Shown: positions 17,749 to 26,550, counted from the first letter of the stretch. The stretch is 64,000 nt of DNA from Eubacteriales bacterium (GCA_030536515.1 JAUNPV010000007.1:61015-125014); one strand, 5' to 3'. A program made the numbers and translations. The notes: a model not told the origin generated them from the sequence alone.

Positions 17749-19323
17749 TTATTCTGCCGGGGCGGTGGCAGCGCCGGTGGCGTATTTCTCCGGGGTGTTG
17801 GCGATTTCCCAGTAAAACTGCTCCCGGTCCGTCTTTTGCTGGGCCAGATAGGTTTTGCACGCTGTCAGGCCCGGGCCAACAATGTCCATGGTCCGCTGGT
17901 AGGAGCTGGCGCACTCCTGGAGCTGGGCGTCCGTCAGCTCGTAGAGCTGCTGCCACTGGCTTTGGGTTTCCTTGTCCAGGGGGAGCACGGCGTAGTCCAG
18001 GGGATTATTCTGGTCGCCGCCCATTTTCACCCAGGTGGGCAGCACGTCCACATCCAGCAGATAGGGCCGCCCGTCGGAGTATTTTTCGAAGGTCAGGTTG
18101 AACATCAGCCCGTCCTCGGTGTGGCCGGTGTTCAGCCGCATCATTTCCCGCCGCTGGTTGGACACAAAATTGCCCATGGAGTACAGGCAGACGGTTTTGT
18201 GGTCGGGGTCTGTCTGACTGGACAGCAGCTCCATCGGCTCCGCCACGTGGGGGTGGCCGCCGATGATGACATCCACGCCCAAATCGCACAGCTTCTGGGC
18301 TATGTTCTTCTGGACGGCGGTGGTGCCCAGCTCGTACTCGGTGCCCCAGTGGAGGTAGACGATTTTGAAGTTGGCTCCGTCAGCCTCCATCTGCTGCAAA
18401 ATGCCGCCGAGCTCCCCGTAGAAGCTGTCCAGCCTCTGGTCAAAGAAGAAGTTCACCAGCCCCTTCTGGGACAGGAAGTCGTGGGCGTTCAGCGAGGGGC
18501 GGCCGTCGTCGGAGACATTGTGGGCGAAGGTGTAGTTCACCAGGCCCAGCTTGATGCCGTCCAGCTCCACCATGGAATAGCGGGTGTCCTCCCCGGGCAG
18601 ATTGGTGCCCAGGGCGGTCAGGTCCCGGCTGCGAATCTGCTCCACCGTGCGGATGACACCCTCGGACTGGGTGTCGCCCATGTGGTTGTTGGCGGTGAGC
18701 ATCATGTCGTAGCCCGCCTTTTTCAGGCTGTCCAGAATGGCATCGGGGGTGTTGAACCGGGGGTTTCCCTGGAAGGGGGTGCCGCAGTCGGGGCCGCCCA
18801 GGGAGGTTTCCAGATTCACAGCCGCATAGTCAAGCCCTGCTACATAGTCTCCCAGGTATCGAAAAATATAGTCAAAATCGTAGCTTTGGTCCTCCTGCCT
18901 GGCGATTTTCAGCAGCTGGCTGTGCATCACCAAATCGCCCATGGAGCCAAGGGTCACCGTGGACACGGCCTTTTCCGGCACCACGGTTTCCTGGGTGGCA
19001 TCGGGCTTGTCAAAAATGCCGGGCTTGTCCGGCCGGTCCTCATCGCCGCCGGGGCGGGCGATGAGGAAGATGACAAGAGCCAGCAGCAGCGCAGCGCCGC
19101 CAATCAGCGCCGGAAGCTGCCACCTGGGCCGCCGGGGGGCCCGTCTGGCATAGCGGCCGCCGGAGCGCCGGGGGGGCTGCCGCCGGCGGCTTTCCGGCCG
19201 CCGGGACCCGCTGCCGGCGGGGCGGGAGGCCTGTTCTCCCGCAGGGCGGGAGGGCCGGGGCTGCCGGTCGCCGGGCTGGCCTGCCCGCCGGGGGCGGCGG
19301 GGGCGTTCTTCGTTGGAGTGCAT
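17749..19323 (-). CDS. CapA/PGA_cap-type metallophosphatase-like surface protein (first copy)
   Basis: A 524-residue paralogue of the next gene. The N-terminus is a very basic, Arg/Pro-rich cytoplasmic tail (about residues 1-70), followed by one membrane segment (about 72-90). The extracellular CapA domain carries SMGDLVMH, VNLETSLGG, LTANNHMGD, YLHWGTEY and GGHPHVAEP. The Arg-rich tail is much longer than in the other copy and is GC-skewed. The RBS is GGAGGGAACC. It begins 18 bases after the alr stop, so alr and the two capA genes probably share a transcript. An envelope polymer role is likely; the substrate is unknown. Confidence 0.85.
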   Translation of the reverse strand: MHSNEERPRRPRRAGQPGDRQPRPSRPAGEQASRPAGSGSRRPESRRRQPPRRSGGRYARRAPRRPRWQLPALIGGAALLLALVIFLIARPGGDEDRPDKPGIFDKPDATQETVVPEKAVSTVTLGSMGDLVMHSQLLKIARQEDQSYDFDYIFRYLGDYVAGLDYAAVNLETSLGGPDCGTPFQGNPRFNTPDAILDSLKKAGYDMMLTANNHMGDTQSEGVIRTVEQIRSRDLTALGTNLPGEDTRYSMVELDGIKLGLVNYTFAHNVSDDGRPSLNAHDFLSQKGLVNFFFDQRLDSFYGELGGILQQMEADGANFKIVYLHWGTEYELGTTAVQKNIAQKLCDLGVDVIIGGHPHVAEPMELLSSQTDPDHKTVCLYSMGNFVSNQRREMMRLNTGHTEDGLMFNLTFEKYSDGRPYLLDVDVLPTWVKMGGDQNNPLDYAVLPLDKETQSQWQQLYELTDAQLQECASSYQRTMDIVGPGLTACKTYLAQQKTDREQFYWEIANTPEKYATGAATAPAE

Positions 19324-19340
19324 AAGGTTCCCTCCTTCTT

Positions 19341-20501
19341 TCAGATGTAGGAATCCAGCAGATAGTGAACGGAGTTGACCCGTTCCCCGCCGCTGGTGTA
19401 GATGCGGGGGACACGGCGGCTGATGCCGCAGACGAATTCATAGTTAAAGCTGTCGGCAGCGGCGGCAATCATCTCCATGGTGATTTCCTCCTCCCCGTCC
19501 CGGCCCACCAGGGTCACCCGGTCGTTGAGGGCCACATTGGGGATGTCCGTCACGTCCACCATCAGCTGGTCCATGCAGATGCGGCCCAGAATGGGGGCCC
19601 GCCTTCCGTGGATGAGGACGTAGAATTTCCCGGAGAGGCTCCGGCGGTAGCCGTCGGCGTAGCCCACGGGGATGGTGGCCACCACGGTGTCCCTGGTGGT
19701 GACGTAGGTGCCGCCGTAGCTGATTTCCCGGCCGGGGGGCAGGGTTTTCACATGGGTCACCCGGCTGAGCCACCGCAGGGCGGGCTTCAGGGCCAGCAGG
19801 TCCGCCGACACCTCATCGCTGGGGTACATTCCGTAGGTGACGATGCCCGAGCGGACCATTTCGTAGTGATTTTCAAAATTCATCAGTCCGGCGGAGTTAT
19901 TCAGATGCCGGATGGGGATGCACACGCCTCGGTCCTTCAGCATCCCGTCGAACCGGTCGAACAGGGCGGCCTGGGCTCTGGCCCGGGACAGGTCGGCGCA
20001 GTCGGCGGTGGCAAAGTGGCTGAACAGCCCCTCGGCGGCAATGCCGGGCAGGGCGGCGATTTTGGCGCAGAGGTCGGCGGCCTCCCCCGTGACCTGGAAG
20101 CCCAGGCGGCTCATGCCGGTGTCCACGGCAAAGTGGAAGGGGGCCTGCTTCCCGGCCAGGACCGCAGCGTCGGACAGGGCCAGGGCGTCCTCATAGTGGA
20201 AAATGGCCGGGCGGATGCCCTCCCGGATGGCGGTGGGGAAGTATTCCACCGGGGTCTGGCCCAGAATCAGAATGGGGGTTCCAATCCCCGCCTGCCGCAG
20301 CTCCATGGCTTCCAGCATGGAGCTGACGCCGAAGAAGCCGCACTTGCCCTGCAAAAGCCGGGCCACCTGGACGGCCCCGTGGCCGTAGGCATCGGCCTTG
20401 ATAATGGCCATGACGGGCACGCCGGCCTTTTTCGCCACGGCGTCAAAATTGTCAGAAATGATATCCAGGTCGATTTTTACCTGGGTGTTGTCAAAACGCA
20501 A
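19341..20501 (-). CDS. alr: Alanine racemase
   Basis: A 386-residue PLP enzyme that makes D-alanine for peptidoglycan. The PLP lysine lies in IIKADAYGHGAV near residue 34. The C-terminal domain has RICMDQLMVDVTDIP and ends normally. The start is the TTG at 20501 with AAAAGGG 9 bases upstream. The in-frame ATGs at 20555 and 20543 are rejected because they lie on the far side of, or within, a good promoter (boxes at 20557-20562 and 20534-20539). The resulting length is typical of Alr. It leads the two capA genes. Confidence 0.93.
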   Translation of the reverse strand: MRFDNTQVKIDLDIISDNFDAVAKKAGVPVMAIIKADAYGHGAVQVARLLQGKCGFFGVSSMLEAMELRQAGIGTPILILGQTPVEYFPTAIREGIRPAIFHYEDALALSDAAVLAGKQAPFHFAVDTGMSRLGFQVTGEAADLCAKIAALPGIAAEGLFSHFATADCADLSRARAQAALFDRFDGMLKDRGVCIPIRHLNNSAGLMNFENHYEMVRSGIVTYGMYPSDEVSADLLALKPALRWLSRVTHVKTLPPGREISYGGTYVTTRDTVVATIPVGYADGYRRSLSGKFYVLIHGRRAPILGRICMDQLMVDVTDIPNVALNDRVTLVGRDGEEEITMEMIAAAADSFNYEFVCGISRRVPRIYTSGGERVNSVHYLLDSYI

Positions 20502-20533
20502 GAAAGTCAACCCTTTTCGAAATAGTTTTTCCC

Positions 20534-20562
20534 ATTCTACCATAAATTCTGCCAAAAGTAAA
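20534..20562 (-). promoter_or_regulatory. Putative sigma-A promoter of alr
   Basis: On the minus strand, TTTACT (20557-20562), 17 bases, TAGAAT (20534-20539). It decides the alr start, because transcription would begin near 20527, downstream of both upstream ATGs. Confidence 0.65.
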
Positions 20563-20597
20563 TAAGACCGGCGGAATGTAATAATTTATTAAGAATC

Positions 20598-20626
20598 TTG
20601 TCTGCGGGGCGAGGCTGTGGTAGAAT
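20598..20626 (+). promoter_or_regulatory. Putative sigma-A promoter of the DUF3786 gene
   Basis: TTGTCT (20598-20603), 17 bases, TAGAAT (20621-20626), 50 bases before the ATG. It is divergent from the alr promoter. Confidence 0.65.
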
Positions 20627-20676
20627 AAAAGAAAAATCTCCTTCCGGGGGAGAAGCGACAAAATGGAGGGAACCTC

Positions 20677-21285
20677 ATGCGCACCGACAACTATCTCATC
20701 CAGGCAAACCACGCCAAGGCAGGATTCCTGGCCTATGACCAGGATAAGCTCATTGCCAAGCTGGGGCTGCAATTTGATGATAACTATCTGTACACGACCT
20801 TTCTGGCCCAGCCCTACCGCATCCACCGCCGCACCGGGGATATCTCCCGGCGGGTGGGGGAAGCCTGGGTGGACGGCAACTCCTACGAGGAGGTGATGAC
20901 CCTGCTGGACCTGGTCTGCGACAGCCGGGAGGGCCGGTATCTGGCCTGTCGGCTGCGCAATATGCAGGATTTCGGGGCCAGCGTCCACCGGGGGCTGCTG
21001 GAAAGCGAAAACGACCCCTGGGCCAGACGCTTTGGCGACGACCCGGAGGGCTTCCGCCGGGGCTGCCGGGCTCTGGGGGGCACACCCTTGCCCCAGGGGG
21101 ATATCGGCTACGCCATCGAGGTCTTTGACGGCCTGCCCATCGCCCTCCAGCTGTGGCTGGGGGACGAGGAATTTCCCAGCCAGCTGCGGATTTTGTGGGA
21201 CGAAAACGCCAATATGTACCTGAAATACGAAACCATGTACTTCGCCCGGGCCCTGGTTCTGGAGCGGGTGGCGGAGAATATGTAG
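20677..21285 (+). CDS. DUF3786 domain-containing protein
   Basis: A 202-residue soluble protein. The pattern GDISRR, then a middle basic segment, then GDIGYAIEVFDGLPIALQLWLGDEEFPSQ (about residues 146-174) matches DUF3786, a family of anaerobes without known function. GGAGGG lies 7-8 bases before the ATG. The gene stands alone between its own promoter and a strong terminator. It has no signal peptide and no membrane segments. Confidence 0.78.
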   Translation: MRTDNYLIQANHAKAGFLAYDQDKLIAKLGLQFDDNYLYTTFLAQPYRIHRRTGDISRRVGEAWVDGNSYEEVMTLLDLVCDSREGRYLACRLRNMQDFGASVHRGLLESENDPWARRFGDDPEGFRRGCRALGGTPLPQGDIGYAIEVFDGLPIALQLWLGDEEFPSQLRILWDENANMYLKYETMYFARALVLERVAENM

Positions 21286-21327
21286 AAAAAAGCAGTGCGA
21301 ACCGGTGATGGTTCGCACTGCTTTTTT
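21286..21327. terminator. Bidirectional terminator
   Basis: A 12-base stem AGCAGTGCGAAC with a loop of 8 bases, flanked by A6 on the left and T6 on the right. It serves the convergent DUF3786 and phosphoribosyltransferase genes. Confidence 0.88.
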
Positions 21328-21335
21328 CGTCCGTA

Positions 21336-21890
21336 TCAGCCCAGGATACTGCCGTCGGGGTGGAACAGGGGCAGCTTTTCCAGGTAGATAAGGTCGGGCC
21401 GCTCCTGGGCGTCGCCCTCGGCCAGAATCGCCATCCGGCCGCAGATTTCGCCGCCGGCCTTCTCAACCAGAGCCTCCAACGCCTTGAGGCTTTCACCGGT
21501 GGAAATCACGTCGTCCACCAGCAGAATGCGCTTGCCCTTCATCAGGGCGGCGTCTGCGCCGTCTAGGTACAGCTTCTGCTCCTTGGCGGTGGTGATGGAC
21601 TGGACGGTGACGCTGAAAATGTCCCGCATATACAGCTTGGGACCCTTCCGGGCCAGAATGTACTTTTTGTCCCCGGCCTGACGGGCCATTTCGTGGGCCA
21701 GGGGAATGCCCTTGGCCTCGGCGGTGAGGATGTAGTCATATTCGGGGGCCCGAGCCAGCAGCTCCCGGGCGCAGGCCACGGTCAGCTCCTGGTCGCCGAA
21801 AATGACGAATCCGGCAATGGACAGCTTCTCGTTCAGAGGGCAGATAGGCAGGTCCCGCTCAAGACCTGCAACGGTCATATGATAATACAT
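21336..21890 (-). CDS. Purine-type phosphoribosyltransferase (adenine or xanthine PRT-like)
   Basis: A 184-residue type I phosphoribosyltransferase. The PRPP loop reads ILLVDDVISTGES near residues 122-134. An N-terminal segment, ILTAEAKGIPLA, corresponds to the base-binding region of Apt/Xpt-like enzymes. The specific base cannot be read from sequence alone. The ATG at 21890 has AAGGAG 8 bases upstream, and an in-frame ATG at 21923 is excluded because it overlaps the -10 box. No purine riboswitch is present in the short leader. It is a single-gene unit. Confidence 0.85.
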   Translation of the reverse strand: MYYHMTVAGLERDLPICPLNEKLSIAGFVIFGDQELTVACARELLARAPEYDYILTAEAKGIPLAHEMARQAGDKKYILARKGPKLYMRDIFSVTVQSITTAKEQKLYLDGADAALMKGKRILLVDDVISTGESLKALEALVEKAGGEICGRMAILAEGDAQERPDLIYLEKLPLFHPDGSILG

Positions 21891-21924
21891 GGAAATATCT
21901 CCTTTTCCAAATAGAATTACCATA

Positions 21925-21954
21925 ATTATACTACCAAAGCGGCAGCAATGTCAA
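21925..21954 (-). promoter_or_regulatory. Strong sigma-A promoter of the phosphoribosyltransferase gene
   Basis: Both boxes are consensus on the minus strand: TTGACA (21949-21954) and TATAAT (21925-21930), with an 18-base spacer. Confidence 0.8.
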
Positions 21955-21995
21955 GTGACCCGTTGACATTGCAGGGGGCGCGGAAGACAGAAAAA

Positions 21996-22021
21996 TCCCG
22001 GTGTCGGGGAAGACACCGGGA
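21996..22021 (-). terminator. Terminator of the traX-like transcript
   Basis: TCCCGGTGTC and GACACCGGGA form a 10-base stem. The minus strand continues with five T. It separates the TraX gene from the promoter of the next gene. Confidence 0.8.
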
Positions 22022-22190
22022 CTTTTCGCATAAGGGGTTTGGAAAGAAGAGAGGTAGAATAGAGGATCTACGAAAGAGAAAGGGAACGGCTCACGGCTTC
22101 CGCAACCTTTCTGTTATTAAGATACAATGGGGTTTTGAACGGCCCTTGACGGATTTGAAAACAAAATTCGACAAATTTATGAACAGTTTT

Positions 22191-22931
22191 CTAAGCCGCA
22201 AAATAGGCGATTACCGCAATGAGCCACAGGTGGGCCGGGTAGAACACATAGAAGAAGTATTTGCTGAACCGGGTGTTCGGCCCCCGCTGGCCGTTGTACA
22301 GATACAGGAAGGGCAGCACGGTAAAAAACATCCCGTCGCTGTTGTAAAGGAACATGGAAACCGTTTCCTCCACAGTCTCGTAGGGCACATAGGACGCCGC
22401 CAGCAGCAGCCCACCCCACAGAAAATACAGGGTGTTGCGAAGCCGGGGCTTTTCCCGGAGGCCGTAGGTGATGACCATGAAGGGCAGCAGCACCAGGGCC
22501 CCCTCGGCAAAGACCAGGCCAAACAGGGAAACCGCCAGGGCCCCCAGAATCCGGGCCGCCGCCGCCCAGGGCCGCCCCGGTGTCCGGCTGCCCCACAGCA
22601 GATTCAGCAGCAGCACCCCCAGGGCCAGGGTCAGGAAAATATTGTTGTAGACCGCAATTCCCCGGCTGCCCAGCAGCCGGTTCAGCAGCAGATTGCCAAG
22701 CAGCATGATGCCGCTCCACAGAAACAGCCGGAGGTTGTAGCGCAGGCGGCTGTGGGTGTGGACGAAGCCCTCCACGGCCATGTAGGCAAACCAGACGGCC
22801 ACGCACCGGGTCAGCACATGGAAAATCCCCGCCCACACAGGGGGCACCAGCCCCGGGATGTGGGGCAGATGGTCCAGCACCATCAGCAGGGCCATCAAGA
22901 GCTTGATTTGAAAGGCGTTGTATTTTTTCAT
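22191..22931 (-). CDS. TraX-family acyltransferase-like membrane protein
   Basis: A 246-residue protein with about eight membrane helices. The opening pattern (KLLMALLMVLDHLPHI, residues 10-25) with its conserved Asp-His, and the C-terminal PAHLWLI, are the TraX signature. TraX acetylates F-pilin in plasmids, but chromosomal homologues in Firmicutes are common and their substrates are unknown. The RBS is AGGAG. There is no conjugation gene nearby, so a role in surface acylation is more likely than in conjugation. It lies downstream of a sensor kinase operon, with a palindrome between them. Confidence 0.85.
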   Translation of the reverse strand: MKKYNAFQIKLLMALLMVLDHLPHIPGLVPPVWAGIFHVLTRCVAVWFAYMAVEGFVHTHSRLRYNLRLFLWSGIMLLGNLLLNRLLGSRGIAVYNNIFLTLALGVLLLNLLWGSRTPGRPWAAAARILGALAVSLFGLVFAEGALVLLPFMVITYGLREKPRLRNTLYFLWGGLLLAASYVPYETVEETVSMFLYNSDGMFFTVLPFLYLYNGQRGPNTRFSKYFFYVFYPAHLWLIAVIAYFAA

Positions 22932-22971
22932 AACGTTCTCCTGGAAAAGGCGGGCAGCTCGCTGCCGAACT

Positions 22972-23001
22972 GTAGGGCGGCCTGGGGTCAGGCCGCCCTA
23001 C
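22972..23001. repeat. GTAGGG-bordered palindrome (GCGGCCTG type)
   Basis: Arms GTAGGGCGGCCTG and CAGGCCGCCCTAC are perfect 13-base complements around a 4-base loop. A near copy sits at 51641-51667. Confidence 0.88.
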
Positions 23002-23015
23002 AGGATACGATGCTT

Positions 23016-25604
23016 TTATGCTCCGGGGAAAATCAGCGTCACCTTGAACAAATCTCCGTCCACCAGCAGCTGCAAGGTGCCGTGCTGGAGCTCCATCATG
23101 CTCTTGGCGATGTTTAGCCCTAAGCCGCTGCCCTCGGTGTTCCGGGAGCCGTCGCCCCGGACGAAGCGCTCCATCAGCTCCTCGGCATCGATGTTCAGCT
23201 GGTCCCGGGAGACATTTTTCATGGAGAGAATCACCTTGCCCTCCAGGCACAGCATATCCACATACAGCCGGGTCCCCGGCAGGGCGTATTTCACGGCGTT
23301 GCTCAGCAGGTTGTGCAGCACCCGCCACACCAGCTTGCCGTCGGCCATCATGGGGGCGGTGTCGTCGCTGTGGCGGAACACCGGGGTCAGCATGGCGGCC
23401 TCCAGCTTGTCGGCGAACTCGCCCAGGGCCTGGTTCACCGCCTCTACGGCGTCCACTTGGGTAATGTCCACGGTCATGTTGCCGGTGCTGGCCCGGCTCA
23501 TTTCAATCAGGTCCTCAATGAGCTTTTTCAGCTGCATGGACTGGCGGCTGAGAACCTCCAGATACTGCTTTTCCTCCTCGGGGGTGTGGGGCTTTTGCAG
23601 CAGGTCCGCATAGGAGATGATGGAGGTCAGGGGGGTCTTGATGTCGTGGGACACGTTGGTAATCAGCTCTGTTTTCATCCGCTCGGATTTCAGCTGCTTC
23701 TGGGCCGCCACCACCGCCACGTTGGCCAGGGCACTGAGGGTCCTGGCAAAGTCCCGGAAGCAGCCGAACAGGAGCCGGTCGTCAATTTTGGTGTGCAGGT
23801 CCCCCTTGCTCATCCGGCGGGCGCTTTCCAGCAGAAGGCCGAAGGCGTTGCTGCTGTAAATCACCGTGGCCACGCTGGCAAACAGGGCCACCAGCAGCAA
23901 AAATACGCTTCCGATGCTGAGAGCCAGCAGGAACAGCAGCAGCAATGCGAAGCACACCACCAGCCACTGCCAGGTCAGCGGCAGCAGATTCAGGAAGGTC
24001 TGAACGCTGTGCAGCGCCCGGCGGCAGACGGATTTGATGCCCAGCCAGATGCCCTTCAGCACCCAGCCCAGGAAGGGCAGCAGCTTCTTTTCCACGAAGC
24101 GGGCCAGGCCGGCAATGGCCTTCAGCAGCAGATGCCAGGGCCAGACCATCCCCCGCAGGCACAGGCCGCACAGGGAATTTTTCAGCCAGAACAGCCCCGG
24201 GGTTTTCACCTGGGCAGCCACGGCGAAGCAGAAGCCCACAATCAGCAGGCAGGAGAGATAGGCAAAGCCCATCCCCACGGAAACGCCCACCAGCAGGTCC
24301 TTCTGCAGCAGATAGTCAAGGCCGTGGGGAATAAACATCCCCGTAAAGGTGACGGCCCCGGCGGCGGCTGCAAAGTACAGCTCCAGGGGGATTCGGTTCA
24401 GACCCCCGGCCCGGACCTCGTCGGACTTGGGTCTTCTTCCGGCGGCGCAGCACAGGTACACCGCAAACACCGCAAACAGCAGCAGAGAAACCGCCAGACC
24501 CGGCAGCAGCAGCCGGTGGTAGCTTTGCAGCACCCGCAGCAGGGGCAGGTAGGCGTCCTCCTCCATGGCCCCGGGCAGCAGATGGAGCTTGACAATGCAG
24601 GCGGGGCTGTCCAGCAGCACGTAGGTGATGTTCACCCGGTCGCCCAGCTCGCTGTCATAGTAGCGGCCGGTGTGGAGCTGGTACTCGGACAGAGGCTTGC
24701 CGTTGATGAGGGGCGGTGCCGCCGGAACAGGGGGCAGCTCGTCTACCGCCTCGGCCGCCGGAAGGGTGGGGGCCTCTGTGGGGGCCACAGTCTCGGCGGG
24801 GGCAGTTTCGGCGGGAGCGGTCTCGGTGGGGGCGGTCTCGTCAGAAGCGGCGGTCTCGTTGGAGACAGTTTCCTCCGGGACGGTTTCGCCCTGGGTCTCG
24901 GCCTGCGTCTCGTCCTGGGTTTCGTGAGTTTCGTCCTGAGTTTCCCCCTGGGTTTCGCTCTGGGCCTCCGCCTGGGTTTCCGATGCAGGCTCGGCGGAGC
25001 GCTCCTGAGACAGCTGCTCCTCCGGGGCATTCTCGGCGCTCTGGGCCTCGTCCGGGGCCTGCATGACCATGGGGGCCGTTTCCGCCGGGTCCGCCTCATC
25101 CAGGGTGATGAGGCCGGTGTCCAGGGTGGGGTCCATGGCCTCGGGCTGGGTCTCGGCCTCCAGCTGGGACTCGGCAACGGCGGAAATCAGATAGGCGTAT
25201 TTCCCCTCCGCCGCCGGGAAGGTATAGGTTACCGCTCCCTCGGCGGCAGGACCTACCGGGATGTTCAGCAGGGACGCATTCTCCGTAGGCAGGGGATTGC
25301 CCTGGCTGTCGAACAGCTGGCAGGAGGTATACGAAGGGTCAAAATACCGGGTGTACCCGTATTCCTGATTCAGAAAATCAGCGGGCATGGTGCCCAGCGT
25401 CAGGTCAAAGTAGCGCCGGGCGGCATCATGGGCAAACCAGAGGCCGTTGTCGTTCAGCTGCTGCTGGTACATCTCGTCCACGGTCCGGTCGTACAGGTCC
25501 ATGCCCGTCAGCAGGGTGATTCCGGCCCCGCAGCCCAGCACACCCAGCAGCGCAGCGGCGCAGAGGATGACGGCGATGAATTTCAGTGCGATGTGATTGC
25601 GCAT
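23016..25604 (-). CDS. Large membrane sensor histidine kinase with Glu/Thr-rich ectodomain
   Basis: An 862-residue kinase. The first membrane segment is at about residues 7-29 and the ectodomain at about 30-365. Residues 165-290 of the ectodomain are low-complexity, dominated by Glu, Thr, Gln, Ala and Pro with repeated ETQ and TAPAET units. Several further membrane segments lie between 362 and 585. HisKA has H653 in VSHDIKTPLTS, followed by a HATPase with RNTEGSGLGLNIAKS. The ATG directly follows the regulator's TAA. The acidic spacer is unusual for a sensor and may span the cell wall. The signal is unknown. Confidence 0.88.
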   Translation of the reverse strand: MRNHIALKFIAVILCAAALLGVLGCGAGITLLTGMDLYDRTVDEMYQQQLNDNGLWFAHDAARRYFDLTLGTMPADFLNQEYGYTRYFDPSYTSCQLFDSQGNPLPTENASLLNIPVGPAAEGAVTYTFPAAEGKYAYLISAVAESQLEAETQPEAMDPTLDTGLITLDEADPAETAPMVMQAPDEAQSAENAPEEQLSQERSAEPASETQAEAQSETQGETQDETHETQDETQAETQGETVPEETVSNETAASDETAPTETAPAETAPAETVAPTEAPTLPAAEAVDELPPVPAAPPLINGKPLSEYQLHTGRYYDSELGDRVNITYVLLDSPACIVKLHLLPGAMEEDAYLPLLRVLQSYHRLLLPGLAVSLLLFAVFAVYLCCAAGRRPKSDEVRAGGLNRIPLELYFAAAAGAVTFTGMFIPHGLDYLLQKDLLVGVSVGMGFAYLSCLLIVGFCFAVAAQVKTPGLFWLKNSLCGLCLRGMVWPWHLLLKAIAGLARFVEKKLLPFLGWVLKGIWLGIKSVCRRALHSVQTFLNLLPLTWQWLVVCFALLLLFLLALSIGSVFLLLVALFASVATVIYSSNAFGLLLESARRMSKGDLHTKIDDRLLFGCFRDFARTLSALANVAVVAAQKQLKSERMKTELITNVSHDIKTPLTSIISYADLLQKPHTPEEEKQYLEVLSRQSMQLKKLIEDLIEMSRASTGNMTVDITQVDAVEAVNQALGEFADKLEAAMLTPVFRHSDDTAPMMADGKLVWRVLHNLLSNAVKYALPGTRLYVDMLCLEGKVILSMKNVSRDQLNIDAEELMERFVRGDGSRNTEGSGLGLNIAKSMMELQHGTLQLLVDGDLFKVTLIFPGA

Positions 25605-26300
25605 TTATTCTCCCCCTTCCATTTTGTAGCCCTGGCCCCAGACCACCTTCAGGTAGCGGGGCTCCGAGGGATTGATTTCGATTTTTTCACGGAGGTGGCG
25701 GATGTGGACGGCCACGGCCCCCTCGCTGCCCAGGGCGGTCTCCTGCCACACGGATTCGTAGAGGACCTTGGTGGAAAAGACCTTGCCGGGGCTCGCCATC
25801 AGCAGCCGGAGAATGGCGTACTCCGTGGGGGTCAGGGACACGGTACTATCGTCCACCGTCACGGACTTGGTCCGGTCATCCAGGAGAATGCCCCCCAGGG
25901 TCAGGTTCTTGCCGGAGGGCTCGGGCTTGCTGCCCAGCCGGTCGTACCGCCGCAGCTGGGACCGGACCCGGGCCAGCACCTCCTCGGGGACGAAGGGCTT
26001 GGTGATGTAGTCATCTGCTCCGGCGTTGAGGCCCGCCACCTTGTCCTCGGTTTCGGACTTGGCGGTGAGCAGGATGATGGGGGCGTTGGACAGCTCCCGA
26101 ATCAGGGCCGTGGCGGCAATGCCGTCCATCTGGGGCATCATCACATCCAGCAGAATCAGGTGGATGTCGTTGCGCCGGACGATGTCCACCGCCTCCCGGC
26201 CGGTAAAGGCCTCGAACAGCTGATACCCCTCCGGGGCCAGGTAGATTTTCAGCGCATTGACGATATCCGGCTGGTCATCGCAAATGAGAACATTGTACAT
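25605..26300 (-). CDS. Response regulator, OmpR/PhoB type
   Basis: A 231-residue regulator. The receiver has D8/D9, phospho-acceptor D52 (LLDVMMP) and a KPFVPEEV segment. The C-terminal winged helix contains LTPTEYAILRLLM and HIRHLREKIE. The ATG at 26300 is preferred to the one at 26306, because the RBS GAGAGGGA then has normal spacing. The stop codon TAA abuts the ATG of the kinase gene, so the pair is co-translated. The target genes are unknown. Confidence 0.92.
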   Translation of the reverse strand: MYNVLICDDQPDIVNALKIYLAPEGYQLFEAFTGREAVDIVRRNDIHLILLDVMMPQMDGIAATALIRELSNAPIILLTAKSETEDKVAGLNAGADDYITKPFVPEEVLARVRSQLRRYDRLGSKPEPSGKNLTLGGILLDDRTKSVTVDDSTVSLTPTEYAILRLLMASPGKVFSTKVLYESVWQETALGSEGAVAVHIRHLREKIEINPSEPRYLKVVWGQGYKMEGGE

Positions 26301-26473
26301 GGTCATTCCCTCTCTTTTTCATCGGATAGCCCTATTATAACACCGAAAAATCCCGGATGGAAGGGCTTAAACCTTAAATAAACATTAAATTTGCCGCCAG
26401 TGGCGGCGGACAATTCGTTACGGGCCCTGGTGGTCATCCGGCACCCCAGGGGGTTACTCGGTAACGTAGCATC

Positions 26474-26515
26474 GTAGGGAACGGATTTATCCGTTCCGTG
26501 GCGGCTGGGCCGCCA
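26474..26515. repeat. GTAGGG-bordered palindrome (GGAACGGAT type) plus adjacent hairpin
   Basis: GTAGGGAACGGAT and ATCCGTTCC arms are followed by GGCGGCTGGGCCGCC. The first module recurs at 27762-27785 and twice at 35188-35313. Confidence 0.8.
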
Positions 26516-26550
26516 GTCAATGCGTTACGGAGCGTGGTGAAAGTCAAAAG

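Noticed and set aside
16210-19323. Poly-gamma-glutamate capsule operon
   Set aside because: Only CapA-like proteins are present; the ligase (CapB) and export (CapC) genes are missing.
16276-19350. Open frame of more than 1000 codons on the plus strand across the two capA genes
   Set aside because: It is antisense to two clear CapA-like proteins, is rich in Gly, His and Gln from GC-rich codon shadowing, and has no domain or RBS.
21891-21990. Guanine riboswitch upstream of the purine-type phosphoribosyltransferase
   Set aside because: The consensus promoter leaves a leader of only about 30 bases, too short for an aptamer.
22191-22931. TraX-like gene as a sign of a conjugative element
   Set aside because: No relaxase, coupling protein or type IV secretion gene is near, and chromosomal TraX homologues are common in Firmicutes.
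23313-26381. Open frame of more than 1000 codons opposite the sensor kinase and its regulator
   Set aside because: Antisense shadow of two well-supported genes with strong family motifs; its protein is low-complexity Gln/Gly/His.
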